The position numbers and the translations under genes were made by a program. Of a stretch of 64,000 nucleotides of DNA, positions 41,020 through 54,000 are shown in pieces; the stretch's first letter is position 1; each line of letters starts with the position of its first letter. This DNA is from Zonotrichia leucophrys gambelii (lineage: Eukaryota > Chordata > Aves > Passeriformes > Passerellidae), in assembly GCF_028769735.1 (NCBI RefSeq), contig NC_088186.1, positions 5,673,001 to 5,737,000 on the forward strand. Reading direction: 5' to 3'. The notes below the pieces were generated by a model. That model saw nothing but the letters and a program-made list of their open reading frames with translations, searched no databases and was not told where the DNA came from.

Positions 41020-41919
41020 TTTGTCCCCCCCCCAAGAGGCATTTAGTAGAAAAAACAGGACACCAGAGAGCACATGGACTTCAGAGACTTGAAACACAAA
41101 AGACCCAATTTTCCAGAAGACGCAGGAGAATTTGATGAAGTTGAATGTATCCAGCTGCTCCTTAGTTGGCTTAAGGCAAAGTCAGGATTTCACACACCCC
41201 CAGAACTCACATGGCATTTGTACCAAGATCTCAAATGAAATGACACTGATTTCCTTCAAATTTAATTGTTTTGGCTCAGTCCTGGGTGGGTATAGTCAGG
41301 ATCAGAAAATCAGGGTAAGAGGAGTAAAGCAACATTAGTATCACACAAATAAAGGTAAGGATCAGGGAGTATAAGAATCAAGTATAAAAAACCAAACCAA
41401 ACTCATAATTTCTGGTATAAAATTGTTACAAACACTGTGGTTATGCAGGAGACTATCTCTTGTGAGTGTAGAGCCCAGGCACCTCAGTTATTTTCAGCAT
41501 CACACCAACAGTATAAAAAATTATTTTAAAAAACCCCCACATGATCTCCCCAACAGAGAAACCGCATGAGAAGTGAAGCACGAAGAGAGCTCTTACAAGA
41601 ATTAACACACTCAACAAACCTCTGACAGGTTTTAAGAGCTGAAACCATCATGACCTAACAGGAGGAAAAGGATCTTTTCCATTATATGTAAACCACCTGG
41701 TTTATGGTGTAACACCAACCTCCAGCACCAAACCAGTATTGCTGATATTGCCTGATACCCCACATTTTGATCAGATGCCAACACAATTTTATTTTATCAC
41801 TCTGCAATAAAAACATCTCCCCGCAGTGACCCTGAAATGCTATCCAGTTTTCTAAATCAATATGGCTTTTGAAACAAAGCTTCTGTGTGCTTAAAAAAGG
41901 TGCAAGCAAAGCATTGCTC

Positions 41920-42096
41920 TCAGAGAAGAGAGCGAGTGGGGCTGAGGGAGGAGCCCAGTAAAGGACATTCCCTGAAAACGTTGTCGTAGGAAGACTTGAG
42001 GAACTGGACGTAGTTCTGCATGCTGCGGTTGGTGCTCTCCGACTGCTCCAGCCGATCCCGCAGGTCCTGGAGGCGGCTCTCGTATCGGCGCTCTGC
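41920..42096 (-). CDS. ODF2: ODF2 last coding exon, residues 765-822 and stop
   Basis: Reads AERRYESRLQ, then STNRSMQNYVQFLKSSYDNV, to SLSPTRSLL; stop TGA at 41920-41922. The C-terminal tail after NVF is shorter than, and unlike, the human one. Confidence 0.95.
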   Translation of the reverse strand, partial: AERRYESRLQDLRDRLEQSESTNRSMQNYVQFLKSSYDNVFRECPLLGSSLSPTRSLL

Positions 42097-45000
42097 CTGC
42101 ACAGGGGAGCAAAAATGCGGCTGAAAGAAAGGCAGCAACATTCACCCCGCTCGTGTTAAACTCTTCCCCCAAAGTGCTGAGGAGAGCCAGAATTAGCACA
42201 GCTCCAGATGACATTACCATAGATGGTGCTGTGATATTTATAATTTCTGCTCGTTCCCAACTCCATTCAGCAATCAGCTGATAAAAGCAGGAGATAATGT
42301 GGCTTATCAGTTGGGCTTTTAAATGTGTTAGCTGTCGTTACCGGGAATTAAACACACCCTTTTGTGAAAAGGAACTTAACCTGATCCATCAGATAACACA
42401 ATTCCAAGTGAAACTAAAGCAAGGAAGCAAGGTAAATAGGACAGAACAAAAGATTGCAAGTCCTCTAGAAGAAATCCTTTCATCTAGAAGGGGAATTGCA
42501 TTCTCTGTTACAGGCGAAATGAAATTGAAATCTGTCCACAATACCTGGTGCAAATCTACTTTGAACACAAGGAAAGTCTGATTCTTTTCTTGCACACACA
42601 TAACTTTACACCAGTTCACTCACATCACTGTACTCTGACGTGCCTATCACTTACTACACAGTCCTGAACTGGTGACATGTCCTATGTCACACACCCATGG
42701 ACACACACAACAGCACATCACGTTCAGACACAGCCCTGCATGACTTCAGCAGCACATCCACAGGATGATTTATGGAATCCAGTTGTTGCCAGGGCACCAG
42801 TACAGCAGGACTATCCCCCACAAGCCACTCACATCGTCTTTGCTCCGATGCAACTGGTTCAGCTCTGTTTTATTCCTGCTCAGCTGGGTCTCCAAATCCA
42901 ACACCTTCGACTGGGCTGCCCTCTCTCTGGAGACTGCTCGTTCTCGAGCTTGTTCCACCTACACAGAACAACAACTTTGTTAAAGGGATGTCTGTGGAAG
43001 AATGTTTTTTCCCTACCCATTGCCCACAAAAACCCTTTAAAGTTTAAGTGACACATTCTCATACATAAACAGCAGCTCAGCCTTGTGCTTTTCTCTGTTG
43101 TAAACCAAGTTCAGTTCTTCAACAGTGCTGACAAATAGCACCAGCACATTATTTGTATTTCACTGAACATGATGATTTTACTGGGTTTGATCATAAGATA
43201 TTTTCAGCATTCTTGCTGTTCCCCTTTCACAGCCTGGGTAGCTTTGGGTGAATTCACAACCATGAAAAATCACTCACTTGTCTTTTGGCATCCTCAATGG
43301 CCATCTCGAGCTGCCGTGCCAGGGAGCTGCACTCGCGGCTCTTCTCCTCCAGCCGCAGCTGACACTGGTGGATCGACTCCTCGCGTTTTGCTATGACCTG
43401 AAGGAATTCTATGTTCTGGGCACTCGTGGATTCTAGTTTTCTAGTTTAAGACAATAAGGGAAGGAAACCTATTCATTTTAAATGGAGTGTGTTTCATTCT
43501 GCCTCTTGTCAGGTCCTGACTCCTCTGGTACTAGATTCTATTCCCGCTTGAAAGGTGAGAGCCCCAGGAAATGTTCTCCAGTCCACAAACCATAATTTCA
43601 AATATTGAAGGACCAACAGAGTACCCATATACCTGCATTTTCTGAGACATTGGCACTAAAAGAAATGCATAAACATAGGTAAAAATACTGTAGTATCTAG
43701 TAACCTCAGAATTGCCAGGCTAGATTGGACAATGAGCTGGTTTCTTTGCTCTCTAAGCCATCATCCTGTCTAACAACATTCACAACAGGTGCTGCTGCAA
43801 AAGCATATAACTCTCAGTGGATAGCTACAGATTAGAGAACCTTGTGGGATAGGCAAATGCACAGAATCCTGGAGGCATGTGGGGAACTGGAACAGGACTG
43901 AAGCTGTTTCAATCCCCTGTAAAAACAATGGAAATGGAAGGTTAAAAAAGCAAGAGAGCCTAGTATTTCTAACCTTTCTAGCTCCTCCACCTTCAAGGTG
44001 AGTTGCTTTTTCTCCTCTTGGGCAGACTGATATCTCTCTCTTGTCATCTCCATTTTGTCCCCCTGGAGGTCAATCTAAAATTATAGGAATTAATTACTTC
44101 ACAGAGCAGTCACTACACACACACATGTCCAGCCATCTAAAACATATGCAGCTCTCAGAAGGAAATATGTTCCATTCATAACTTCTGGAGAGCTTCAGAA
44201 AGGGAACCATGGATAGAAAGGAACTAAACATCCATTTTGCTGATGCTTACAGTCTGGGAAGGTGTAGGAAAACTCATCTGTACTGCAAAAGAAAAAACAG
44301 GCCTGTAAATTCCTGCATGTAGAGCAGCAGCTACAAACCAAGCACACACACAAGGACAGCAGCCACAAACATGCCAGCAGCCCACAACAGCATCAGAGAA
44401 ATCCTGAAACACCAGGGAGGGTTATAATTCCAAACCAAGCAGACTAAAGTGGTCAGAGAGAGATCATGTGCTGTTGTGAGGCACAGCTGTAGATGTCATC
44501 CCTGATTGAAATTGTCCTGCAATACTTACACAGTCTTTCTGAGAACAAAAAACAGAAACTGGGAAAACAACCTGAAATGAGAGTGAGAAAATAGTTGGGC
44601 CAGCACCATCACCAGAAAACTACAGGAGGATGAGATAACAGAAACAAGGGCTGGCATTAGCAAGTGCTGCCATGGCTGCTAACAAGTCCCAGAAAGATTC
44701 TGCCCCAAGGGATGAGAAACCTTTCAAATATCAAGGAATGCTACCAGCAAAGCCGCTAACTTCTTGCACAAAGACATGGCACACACCTTTATTTTGCAGT
44801 GCACGTTTAATCTTTTCAAAAAGAGACGAGAACAGAGCCGAAGTTTGAACCTTGCCGTGATTAGAACTCAATCTGATTTCGCAGAGCTCTGCACTGGTAC
44901 GGGCACTTTCTGCCAGTCCCTTACCAGCTGACGGAGATCTGAAATCATGTCACACAGGTCCCCGTTCTTCTTCTCGTAACACATGAGCTGCTGGTGGCAC

Positions 45001-48000
45001 TCGGCCAGCTGGGTCTCAGTGTACTTCAGGATCTCAGGCAGCTTCTCCAGCTCAGCAAGCTGGCTCTGGAACTTCTGACGAGTCTGTAATTAAGGAAGAG
45101 AAGGTGAGGAACTCTCAAATGTTCATAGGATCAAGACTAAAAAAATTCTCAGCTTCAATTAAGCTTTGTTAGTCCACAACCATGATGACACTGTGTGGAT
45201 ATTTGGCCAGTGCTGGAGTTCAAAGCCTAAGGTCTTTTCCTGCTCCAGAAAGCTTTCACTTAGGATCTGAAATTCCCCATGGATTGTGTAAGAAGGAGTA
45301 TTTTGGATTGTGGGCTTCAATTTTACTGGAAATACAAGCTCTGCTTCTGAGGTCAGCTGTTCCACATTATATAATGGTGTAACCTATCTAATCCACTGTT
45401 CAAAACCACTATTTCTGCAGCAAAGGACACACTAAGTAATTTATACACCTCTGAACAATGCCATATAGTCAGAAAGAAGCTGCTAATTGTTCATTCTGCA
45501 AAACCCATTGAACAAGTCCTGAGAAAAAACTGATGCAAAAGGCAAGATAAGCCTTTTATTTCCTATTCCCAGCTGTTTTTCACTAGATTCAGAACACTAA
45601 GACACATGAATGTCTACAACATGTCTTTAGAGGGATAGTTACCTCTTCAATCTCCCTGTTCATTTCATCCCTTAATGTCTCGTTCTCTTTTTCACACTTC
45701 TCCAGTCTTGCTGCCAGTTCATCTGCCTCCTTTCGGGCCATCTGTGCCTGGACATTCAAAAAAAGACCCCAGACTTCATCTGTTATAAATAGTTTTCAAC
45801 ACATGTTTGCAATGCCTTGGAGTAATTGAAACTGCTCCAGCTGGCAATAGCTAAGGCATTACAGAATAAGCCACAGAGGAAGGAGAAAACACCTTTGTGC
45901 AAGGGCTGAAGGTTCTGAGACCTACCTGTGCCGTGTAGGTTTCAATCAACCCTTCGTAGCTCCTGACAGAGTTCTGGAGATGTTGCAATTCCATCTGTGC
46001 CTGGTTCAGTTTGTCCTCCATTGAAATCAGAGCAGCCTGAAAAAAAGAAAACATCTTCCATTGAGTGCTTGGAAGTACCTGCCATGTGAGCTGTCTAATG
46101 ATGCCTAGACTAAGAAAATACAGTTTTGTCCATGCAAGTTGCCAAAACTTTCCAGACTTCAATAGACTGCCAAATTTGCATCAGCAGAGCACAGAGGTTT
46201 GGGATGAAAAAAAAGATGTAGGTCACCCACAAGATCACTCATGGTAAAGGACAACAGAAGAAATATGTCAGTCATTTTTTTTTTGTTCTGGAGATTACCA
46301 TTCTCTCTGTATAAGCTACAACAGCTGTTTGTTCTCGAAGGTGTAAGGACCAGATTCAAGATCCCAGCTAGATGAAACAGTAGTTGGAGATATTTGTAGC
46401 CAAAACATGGAAGGAACACAGTTCTCCCAGTGTGTACACTCTCTGTGTCTGCCCCCAGCACACTGGCCCTGTCTCAGCCAGGTTATATGAACTGGTTTAA
46501 ACTGTACAGGAACAACGGGTGAAATTTGACTCTGCCCTCAGTGGCCAAGCAAGTTGTTATAATTCCACCTTCTTTTCCTCCTAGCATTTCATCTTCAAAC
46601 CCTTAGAGTCACTGACCTTCAGTTTTTCATTGTCTTTCTTCAAAGCACTGTTCTCTCCAGTCAGTTGCTGTAGTTTATCCACCAAAGCTTCGTTTTCGTC
46701 CCGTGTCTGTTCCTGGATCCTCGCCAGTTGCTCCGTCAGGTCTGCAACACGGCTGCCACACAGAAACAAAATTCATCCTTAAGTGACAAGAAGAGTAAGG
46801 CTCCTAACCTTTGAAAACCAGCTTCAGGAACATGGCTTTTCCCTATCCTTTCATCTTCCTTCTCCAGTCATGTATGCACACCTCTCTGTTAACATTGTTT
46901 GACTATTTCAATCTTTTTATACCTCCTGGAAATTCACTGGAGTTGTCTCCCTGGAGCTCAAATGAATTGTCTCAAAGATGGACAGGATAAAGATTTTCCT
47001 CTCTCACCTCATACCTACTTAATTTTCCCTGCAGCAACACCTGTACTGCAGTGATACCAACATATTTATTTACCTTCACAACAAAACTGGCATCAACTGT
47101 ACTACTTATGTCTTTTCATATCTTCCATTACAGCTATTCAAAAATATCTCAAAACAAAAATAATCTTAATTCAAAGCATTACAAAATGGCAAAAGAACAG
47201 TTTTAAGAGTCAGCAAAGCTTAAAGAATCTGCCTTTGCTGTGGCAAGGCAGCAGCAGAAGTCACATATCTCTCTCCACCTCTTCAAACTCTGCTCTAGCC
47301 CTTAGCCAGTGCTGATTTTGCTTGGTTATTTACAAGCAATCCAATTAAAATATTCATTTCAATGCTATTATTCAAATAAATTATCCTTGAACTTTGAACT
47401 CATCCCCACTCATGCTTCTTTCTCTGCACTGATTTTCCTCTAACCTGTTCAGTGTAACAACTTCCAGTTCCAGGTCATCCTTCTCCTTCATGGCTTTGCT
47501 GCAGCGATTCCTCCAGGCCTCGAGATTGCACTGGGCCTCAGCAACAGCACTTTCCTGTCAGACAGGGGAAATACAAGAGGGAAAAAAGTAAGGGAGAAGG
47601 CAAAATCACCACTGGTGTGAGATATGCAGACAATACACAGAAATGCCCTTAACTTAGGACATGCAGCGAATACACTGACAGCTGAGCAAACTGGATTTGT
47701 TCTAAATTTGGCATAAATGGGCCATGGCATCAAGACAGAAATAAATTTCATTAGTTGAGAGAAAAGACTCTCCCCAGGGCTGCTACTAGAAGTCAAGAAT
47801 TTAAAATCATGCCCTCAAACAAGGCCCCCCCTGTTGCAGCAGTACCTTTTCTGCTAGCTGGGCAGTCAGTTTCTGCACGTACTCCTCGCTCCGCTCCGCC
47901 CGCTCTTTCTGTGCACGGACCGCTTTCTTCAGGGCCTCTTTATCACTCTCTGCTTTGCACCTCAGGTCTTGCAGCTGCTCCAGAAGACAGTCCATCTCTC

Positions 48001-51000
48001 CCTTAGTGTGATTTTCACTGATCTCCATATTCTGCAAGGGAACCACAATATGGATTAATGCACATATTACACCTGCAAACCCAAAGCAGCAACGAATTTC
48101 CTAGAAATGGTGATGAGAACCAGGCACAAATCCCCAGTGCTCAGTCTGGAGGTATTTGCAGTCAGGTTTCATCTACACAATCCTGTCTAAATGCTGAAAG
48201 AGATGGCAGCATGACATCTTCCTTTTCTTCCAGGAGTCTTCTTCTTTCATAAACTGCCTCCTAAAATTTGATTTCTCTCCTTACCAATATAAATACTGGA
48301 ACAGTCTTTTGATCTACCTGAGAAAATTCTTTTTATTGATGAAATGTTTGCATATAATAATGTTGCTTTATGCAGCTCTTACTAGAACAGATTAAAGCTC
48401 CTTTAAACTACTAGCACATTTATGTTCCTTGTAACATCATCCCAACATATGCTAAATATAAAAGTCTAATCAAAATACACCAGAGGAACTTTCTCCTCCT
48501 CATTTATACTGGAGAACAGATTAATGAGGTTGATCAAACTGGCACAGCATTTTTCCAAAAAATCAAATTAAATAGTTTCAGTTTGTCTTGATGCTTGACT
48601 AAACCAAAGCCACCTTTTCAATAATTATGGAGCAACAAACTTAGGAAAAAGAAAATCTAATTAATGCACATAGACCTTAAGGCTAAGATCTTGCCTCAGG
48701 CCTCAAAAGTTAAAAGATTTCTCTTTTCTTACTTAATTTGAAAATCACGCTGTGTGTTAATGCAATAAACATCACCAGCCAATATTTCAGTCACCCAGAC
48801 TCTGTGAGAAGCTTTTGCTCCTCCCCTTGTGAGTGAATCCAGGCCATGGGAGCAAAGGAAGAGACAATCCCCAGGGAGCAGGGCAGCCGTACCTGCAGCT
48901 GTGCAACCAGACGGTCATTCTCAGCTTCTCTGCTCCTCAGCTGGGCCTGTAAATGGGCCTTCACAGACTCCAGGGATCTGGCAAGCTCAAAGGCTTTCTT
49001 TGCCTGTTCCTAGATAAGCAAGAACAAGACAGATGTGATTTACTCAACAAGCTAATAGAAGGAACACTTTATAATATGCAGTAGTAAGCTCAGATTTCTT
49101 CACTGAATGATCTCCAGCCACCTCCAGGTGGACTCTCAGCTCTTCAACAAGGGAACAAATGAGCAGCCATTTATTTTACAGCACATGTGAGGGACTGGCA
49201 TGAAAGGTATATTCTAGAGCAAAATATCCTTCATAGCTGATCTCTTCCACTGCATTCCTCCTTTACTTTCTAAACTAAGGAACAGATTGGAATTTGCCAT
49301 AGGGAACAAACAGGACCTTAAACAGAATGGCAATTCAGTGCCCAAGCAAAGAGAATTCTACCTATCCATCCCTGTCAGAGGTGTCTTATTAACAGAATAT
49401 GGAACCACAATAGTGTGAGTATTGGTATCTGCCTAGTTTTACAAGCAAGCTGGTCATCTGACCTCAAAACAGCAGTCTGCAAACAACCTCATGTTTTGGA
49501 CTGCCTGGGATTTTACAGAACTGGAAAGTAGAAAAGAGAAGGAAAAACAGAAAAACAAAATTACCTTTTCTGCCACTATTTGAAGTGTGAGGGTTTCCAC
49601 TTCTTTTTCTTTTCCCTGAAGCCTGATTTGAAGTTGCTGGAAAAAACAAACACCATGCAGATGTTGAGGAACAAACACATTTAGGATGGCAGGTAGAAGG
49701 CAAAAGGTGTAACTGCCTCCCTGTCAAGACCACCTGATCTGTGGCATGGCCTGCTGTCCACAACAACAGCATCCTCTTCCCCACAAAAACAGGATGCAAA
49801 AGGAATACACATACATTTGTGCAACAGGGCACAGGATATCCAGTCAGGACCATATACACTCCACAGACTAAAAAGGGCATTTACCTATGTCCCACAGCAA
49901 GTTTTGTGGCTTCTGTAAATACAAGAACTCTTTGTCTCAGTTTACAGAGAAGGAAATTAACAAAAAACTGGCATTCATTCAGTGACAGAGCCCAATATAC
50001 AGAATTATTCCCATTCTAAGCCCCCATATTTTGAAGGCAGTGAAACTCTACCCACTTTTAAATGCAGGCTGTTAACCAGAGGAGCAATGTAGTAGCTCTG
50101 ATTGCCACAAAAGCTCAAATAATTATTTTATTGACCTAAAAGGCACTAGAGTAAGATTTGACAGTGTAATATAAGACAAAGAAGGGCTTGTCATTTTAGA
50201 TCTCTCTGCTGTAGCATTAAAGAAATGAGAGATTGTGGTTTGCTCACCATGTTCTCTGCATCCATGTCAGCCAGCCTTTTCAGCAGCATTGCTTGTCGAT
50301 CCATAACCTTCTGGGCATCTTTCTACAAAATAAATGCATGAGAAAAATTGTTAACTAAAAAGTCAATTTTATACAGGTTCTTTAAATGGAACTGGGAAAA
50401 TCAACTATTTCTTCCCAGCTGCTGCAGCAATTCTTAGAAGATATACAGAAATATCACACTCACAAAATATTTCACGTATCAGTATCCAGCTCAGAAAGCT
50501 CTTCCACTTCCCAGCCAAAGATTAAAATAAAAAGCATGATGGCAATATAAGATCATTCTGAACTCTCCCACTACTCAGGGAAAGTCATGTGGAAGAATTC
50601 AGACCTTTTATCCAGCCTCAGTGATGGCTGAGGTAACTGTTACCACCAGCCTGCTTTTGCTGAAATGGAATATCAACTACAGAAAAAATAGAAATTTCAT
50701 TTTCCTATTGCTCTTATTAACAGTAGAGAATGGTTCTGTACGTGCAGCACAGAATTGTTTCTGCTGCCCTCACAGCCTACAAAATCAAAGTTCTGAATAT
50801 CCATAGGCTCCCATGAGTTGAGGCCATATCAAGTCCTCAGACTCCAGCAACAGCAGCGTTTGAGACCAGCAGGATCAGCAGATACAGCCATATCCAGAGG
50901 AGACAGCTGGCAACATAGAAGGCTTGAACCTTTTAATGCTGTCAGAGACTTAGAGGCTCTACCATCCTCAGAGCAGAAAAGCCAGTTTTACTCTATGAAT

Positions 51001-54000
51001 TAGGCAGAAATAAAGAAAAAAACCCAAATAAAAATTATCCAACATTTATGGGTTGGACAGGGTCTGCAGGGCTGGGAAAAAGAATTGAAAATTTCAAACT
51101 CAAAATTCCCTTCCAGCCCAGGAGCCTCCTGTAATCAGCCAGGCTCCACACCCAGCAGCTCTCACCTCCCGAGACTGATGCTCTGCAAGAAGCTCTCGGA
51201 GTGTGCGGTTTGTTTCTTCAAAGGTGCTCAACTTCTGAAGCAGCAGCTCTTTTTGCCTCGTTAGAGCATTTATATCTGTGCTGCTCATGTGCTTCTCCTG
51301 AAGGAACAACATTAAACAAACAAATGAAGAAACAAAAATAAAGAAAGGAATGAGAAAAACAAAACACAGTAACTCCAAACCCACAAAACATAAACAAAAG
51401 GATGTAATTGTTCACTTCTCTGCAGAAGGTAACTGGAAGTAAATACCCCACTTTAAAACCAAACCAGCAAACCTTAAGGGTGGTTAAATTCCTCCACATT
51501 TCCTTAGATTTTAGTGGATTGGCAACTATAACATTACTTTTTTAAGACGTCCATATAACAGGACAAAAGGCACGAACAAAAAGGGATGCCTACAATGTTG
51601 AGTCTCCCAATGGTATTTCTCAGGGCATGGATCTGTCTGGCAGCTGCAGCTCCATCCCTTTCTGCTTCACTCAGCTTGCTCATCAAACATTCCTTCTCCT
51701 GCTGCAAGCATTCCTTCTGTAGCCTGCAAGGAGAATTCAGCCATCAGAGGAACAAGAAGCTTTGGCAGCTTTACCAGCCACTGTTGACATAGAGTTGATT
51801 GAGTTAAAATTAATAAAAAGCTCAAATCAGCGGATAAAAGCTCTAAACAAAAACTGCTTAAGATCTACCCTCTATCAGTGTGGAAGCTGCTTTGAGGAAA
51901 GGCAGAAAGCAGACACCAGGAGCTTGCTAAGATCACAGCTATGACATTTAGAGAGGACAAACCAGGCTTATACAAAAGTGAGCACACTGCTAAACCCAAA
52001 ACACAATGCTGTGCTTTTCCTGGGCACTGATGCCACACCAGAAATAAGACTCCAAATGGCCAAACAAAAAAACAGAAGAGCACACCAAGATATGCAGCTC
52101 AATGTTTTTAGCCAGCACTTGTAATCTTAGAAGCATTCCTAGAGTTTTCTGAGAAAGGAACAGAAAGTATTAACTTCCAAGTGATACCTCTTATGGAAAA
52201 GTAAAACTAACTCTCCTAAAACACTAATGTCCCTCTGGAGACACAAACTTCACTAATTCTTTAGATACAAAGTAGATGCAAAAATGTCAGACTTGCAGAC
52301 CTTCAGGATCACTAAGAAAAAAAGCCTATGGTTCAGTCCTCTCAGGGGCTGTCACTCCTGGCTCTGTATGATTTTTATAAAGATAAAAAATTCTCCTTTA
52401 GTTTTCAGCTCCATATTTATTCATTTATTGTTCTATCAATATCATCACAACTCAAACAGAATCCCTTAATCTTCAAAATACTAACAGCAGAGCCAGGCTG
52501 ACCCTCCACACAAGCCAACTGCTCTGAGGTTCCTCTCAAAGTAGGGATATTTTCCCATTCCAAAAATCATCCTAGAGCCCTTCCCTGCAGCTATTGCAAT
52601 CTGGAACCCCCTTCTAAAAGGTGACAAAAAATCCAAGTGCATCAGTTCTTCAACAGCAACTACAACCTCAAATCATGTCAGCAGTAAAGAAGGGAGGTGC
52701 CTGTGGATACCACAAGGTCAGAACAGTGAGAAGTGAAGCTTTCTTACACAGTCAGGTCCTTCTCCTCCTTTATACGCTCAATGTTGCGCCGGAGCCGCGA
52801 GTTCTCATTCTCTGTTTCCACCAGCTCCTGTGTCATCTCATTCAGTTCTTCCTTCTGTTCCTCCAGGAGACGCTTTGTGATTTCCTCCTGTTCCTCCATT
52901 TGCTGCATCTTGACCTGAAGATATTGGAATAAAACTTAAACATGGGGCTTTGGAAGTGATACACATAATCCACATCCCAAATCAGCGAACCACTCATAGT
53001 CAATTAACTTATTGAAAGTATAAAAAAAAATTAAGTATCTCCTCCCAAGTGACAGGACATGAGGAAATGGTCTCAAGCTGTGTCAGGGGATATTCTTCAC
53101 TGTCAGGTATTGGAAAGGGCTGCCCAAGGAGGTGGTGGAGTCACCATCCCTGGATGTGTTTTAAAAAAGCCTGGACATGCTCAATGCCATGCTTTAGCTG
53201 ATGAGGAGGTGTTAAGGCCATAGGTTGGACTTGATGATCTCACAGCTCTTTCCAACCTAGTTCATTCTGTGATTCTTAATGATTCTGTGGTTCTAAAGTT
53301 GATTTTTGTTCTATAATCATGCAAGCAATTCCATTAAATTTCATAGCATAAATAAAATGGAAAATGCTTGATGTAAGAATTTCTATCCTCAAATTCTATT
53401 CTTGTTCACTGATTTGATGCCCATGTAGCTTTGAGTAAAATAATAATACAGAATTTGCCACTCTGAGTGTTAACTCAATGTTAAGAATGCAGTTTACCCC
53501 CATCATGATGCATATTATGAGAGTTGGGAACATCTCCCACGTATTTTTAAGTGGTGTCAAGTACATAAGAGCCTATTTATCTGGAAAACACAACATCACT
53601 GGGTTGCACATTTTTAAAACTGAATCAGAAGAAACAATCTCATTGAATAAAGGAATTTTTTTACAATAAAACATCAATGCATTGTGTTTTTCAATTTCAC
53701 TGAAGAAACAATTTCATTGAATAAGGGGATTTTTTTGACAATAAAACATCAATGCATTGTGTTCTTCACTTTCTGTAGTCATCAGTTTTCATATTTTGGG
53801 CTTGGGCAGGAGAGATTACTTGGAACCTAAAGCACACCAATAACTTATTAATTTTATAATATTTTGAAATGTTTCATAATGTGGCTTAGTGAATTTCTCA
53901 CTAGGATAGTTCAGCTATTCTAAACAATTCAGATTTATTTTCAAGCAAGCTACCAACAGCCTGGGCAGCCTTCCATTGCACCAAGACCTGCCTCCAGCCT

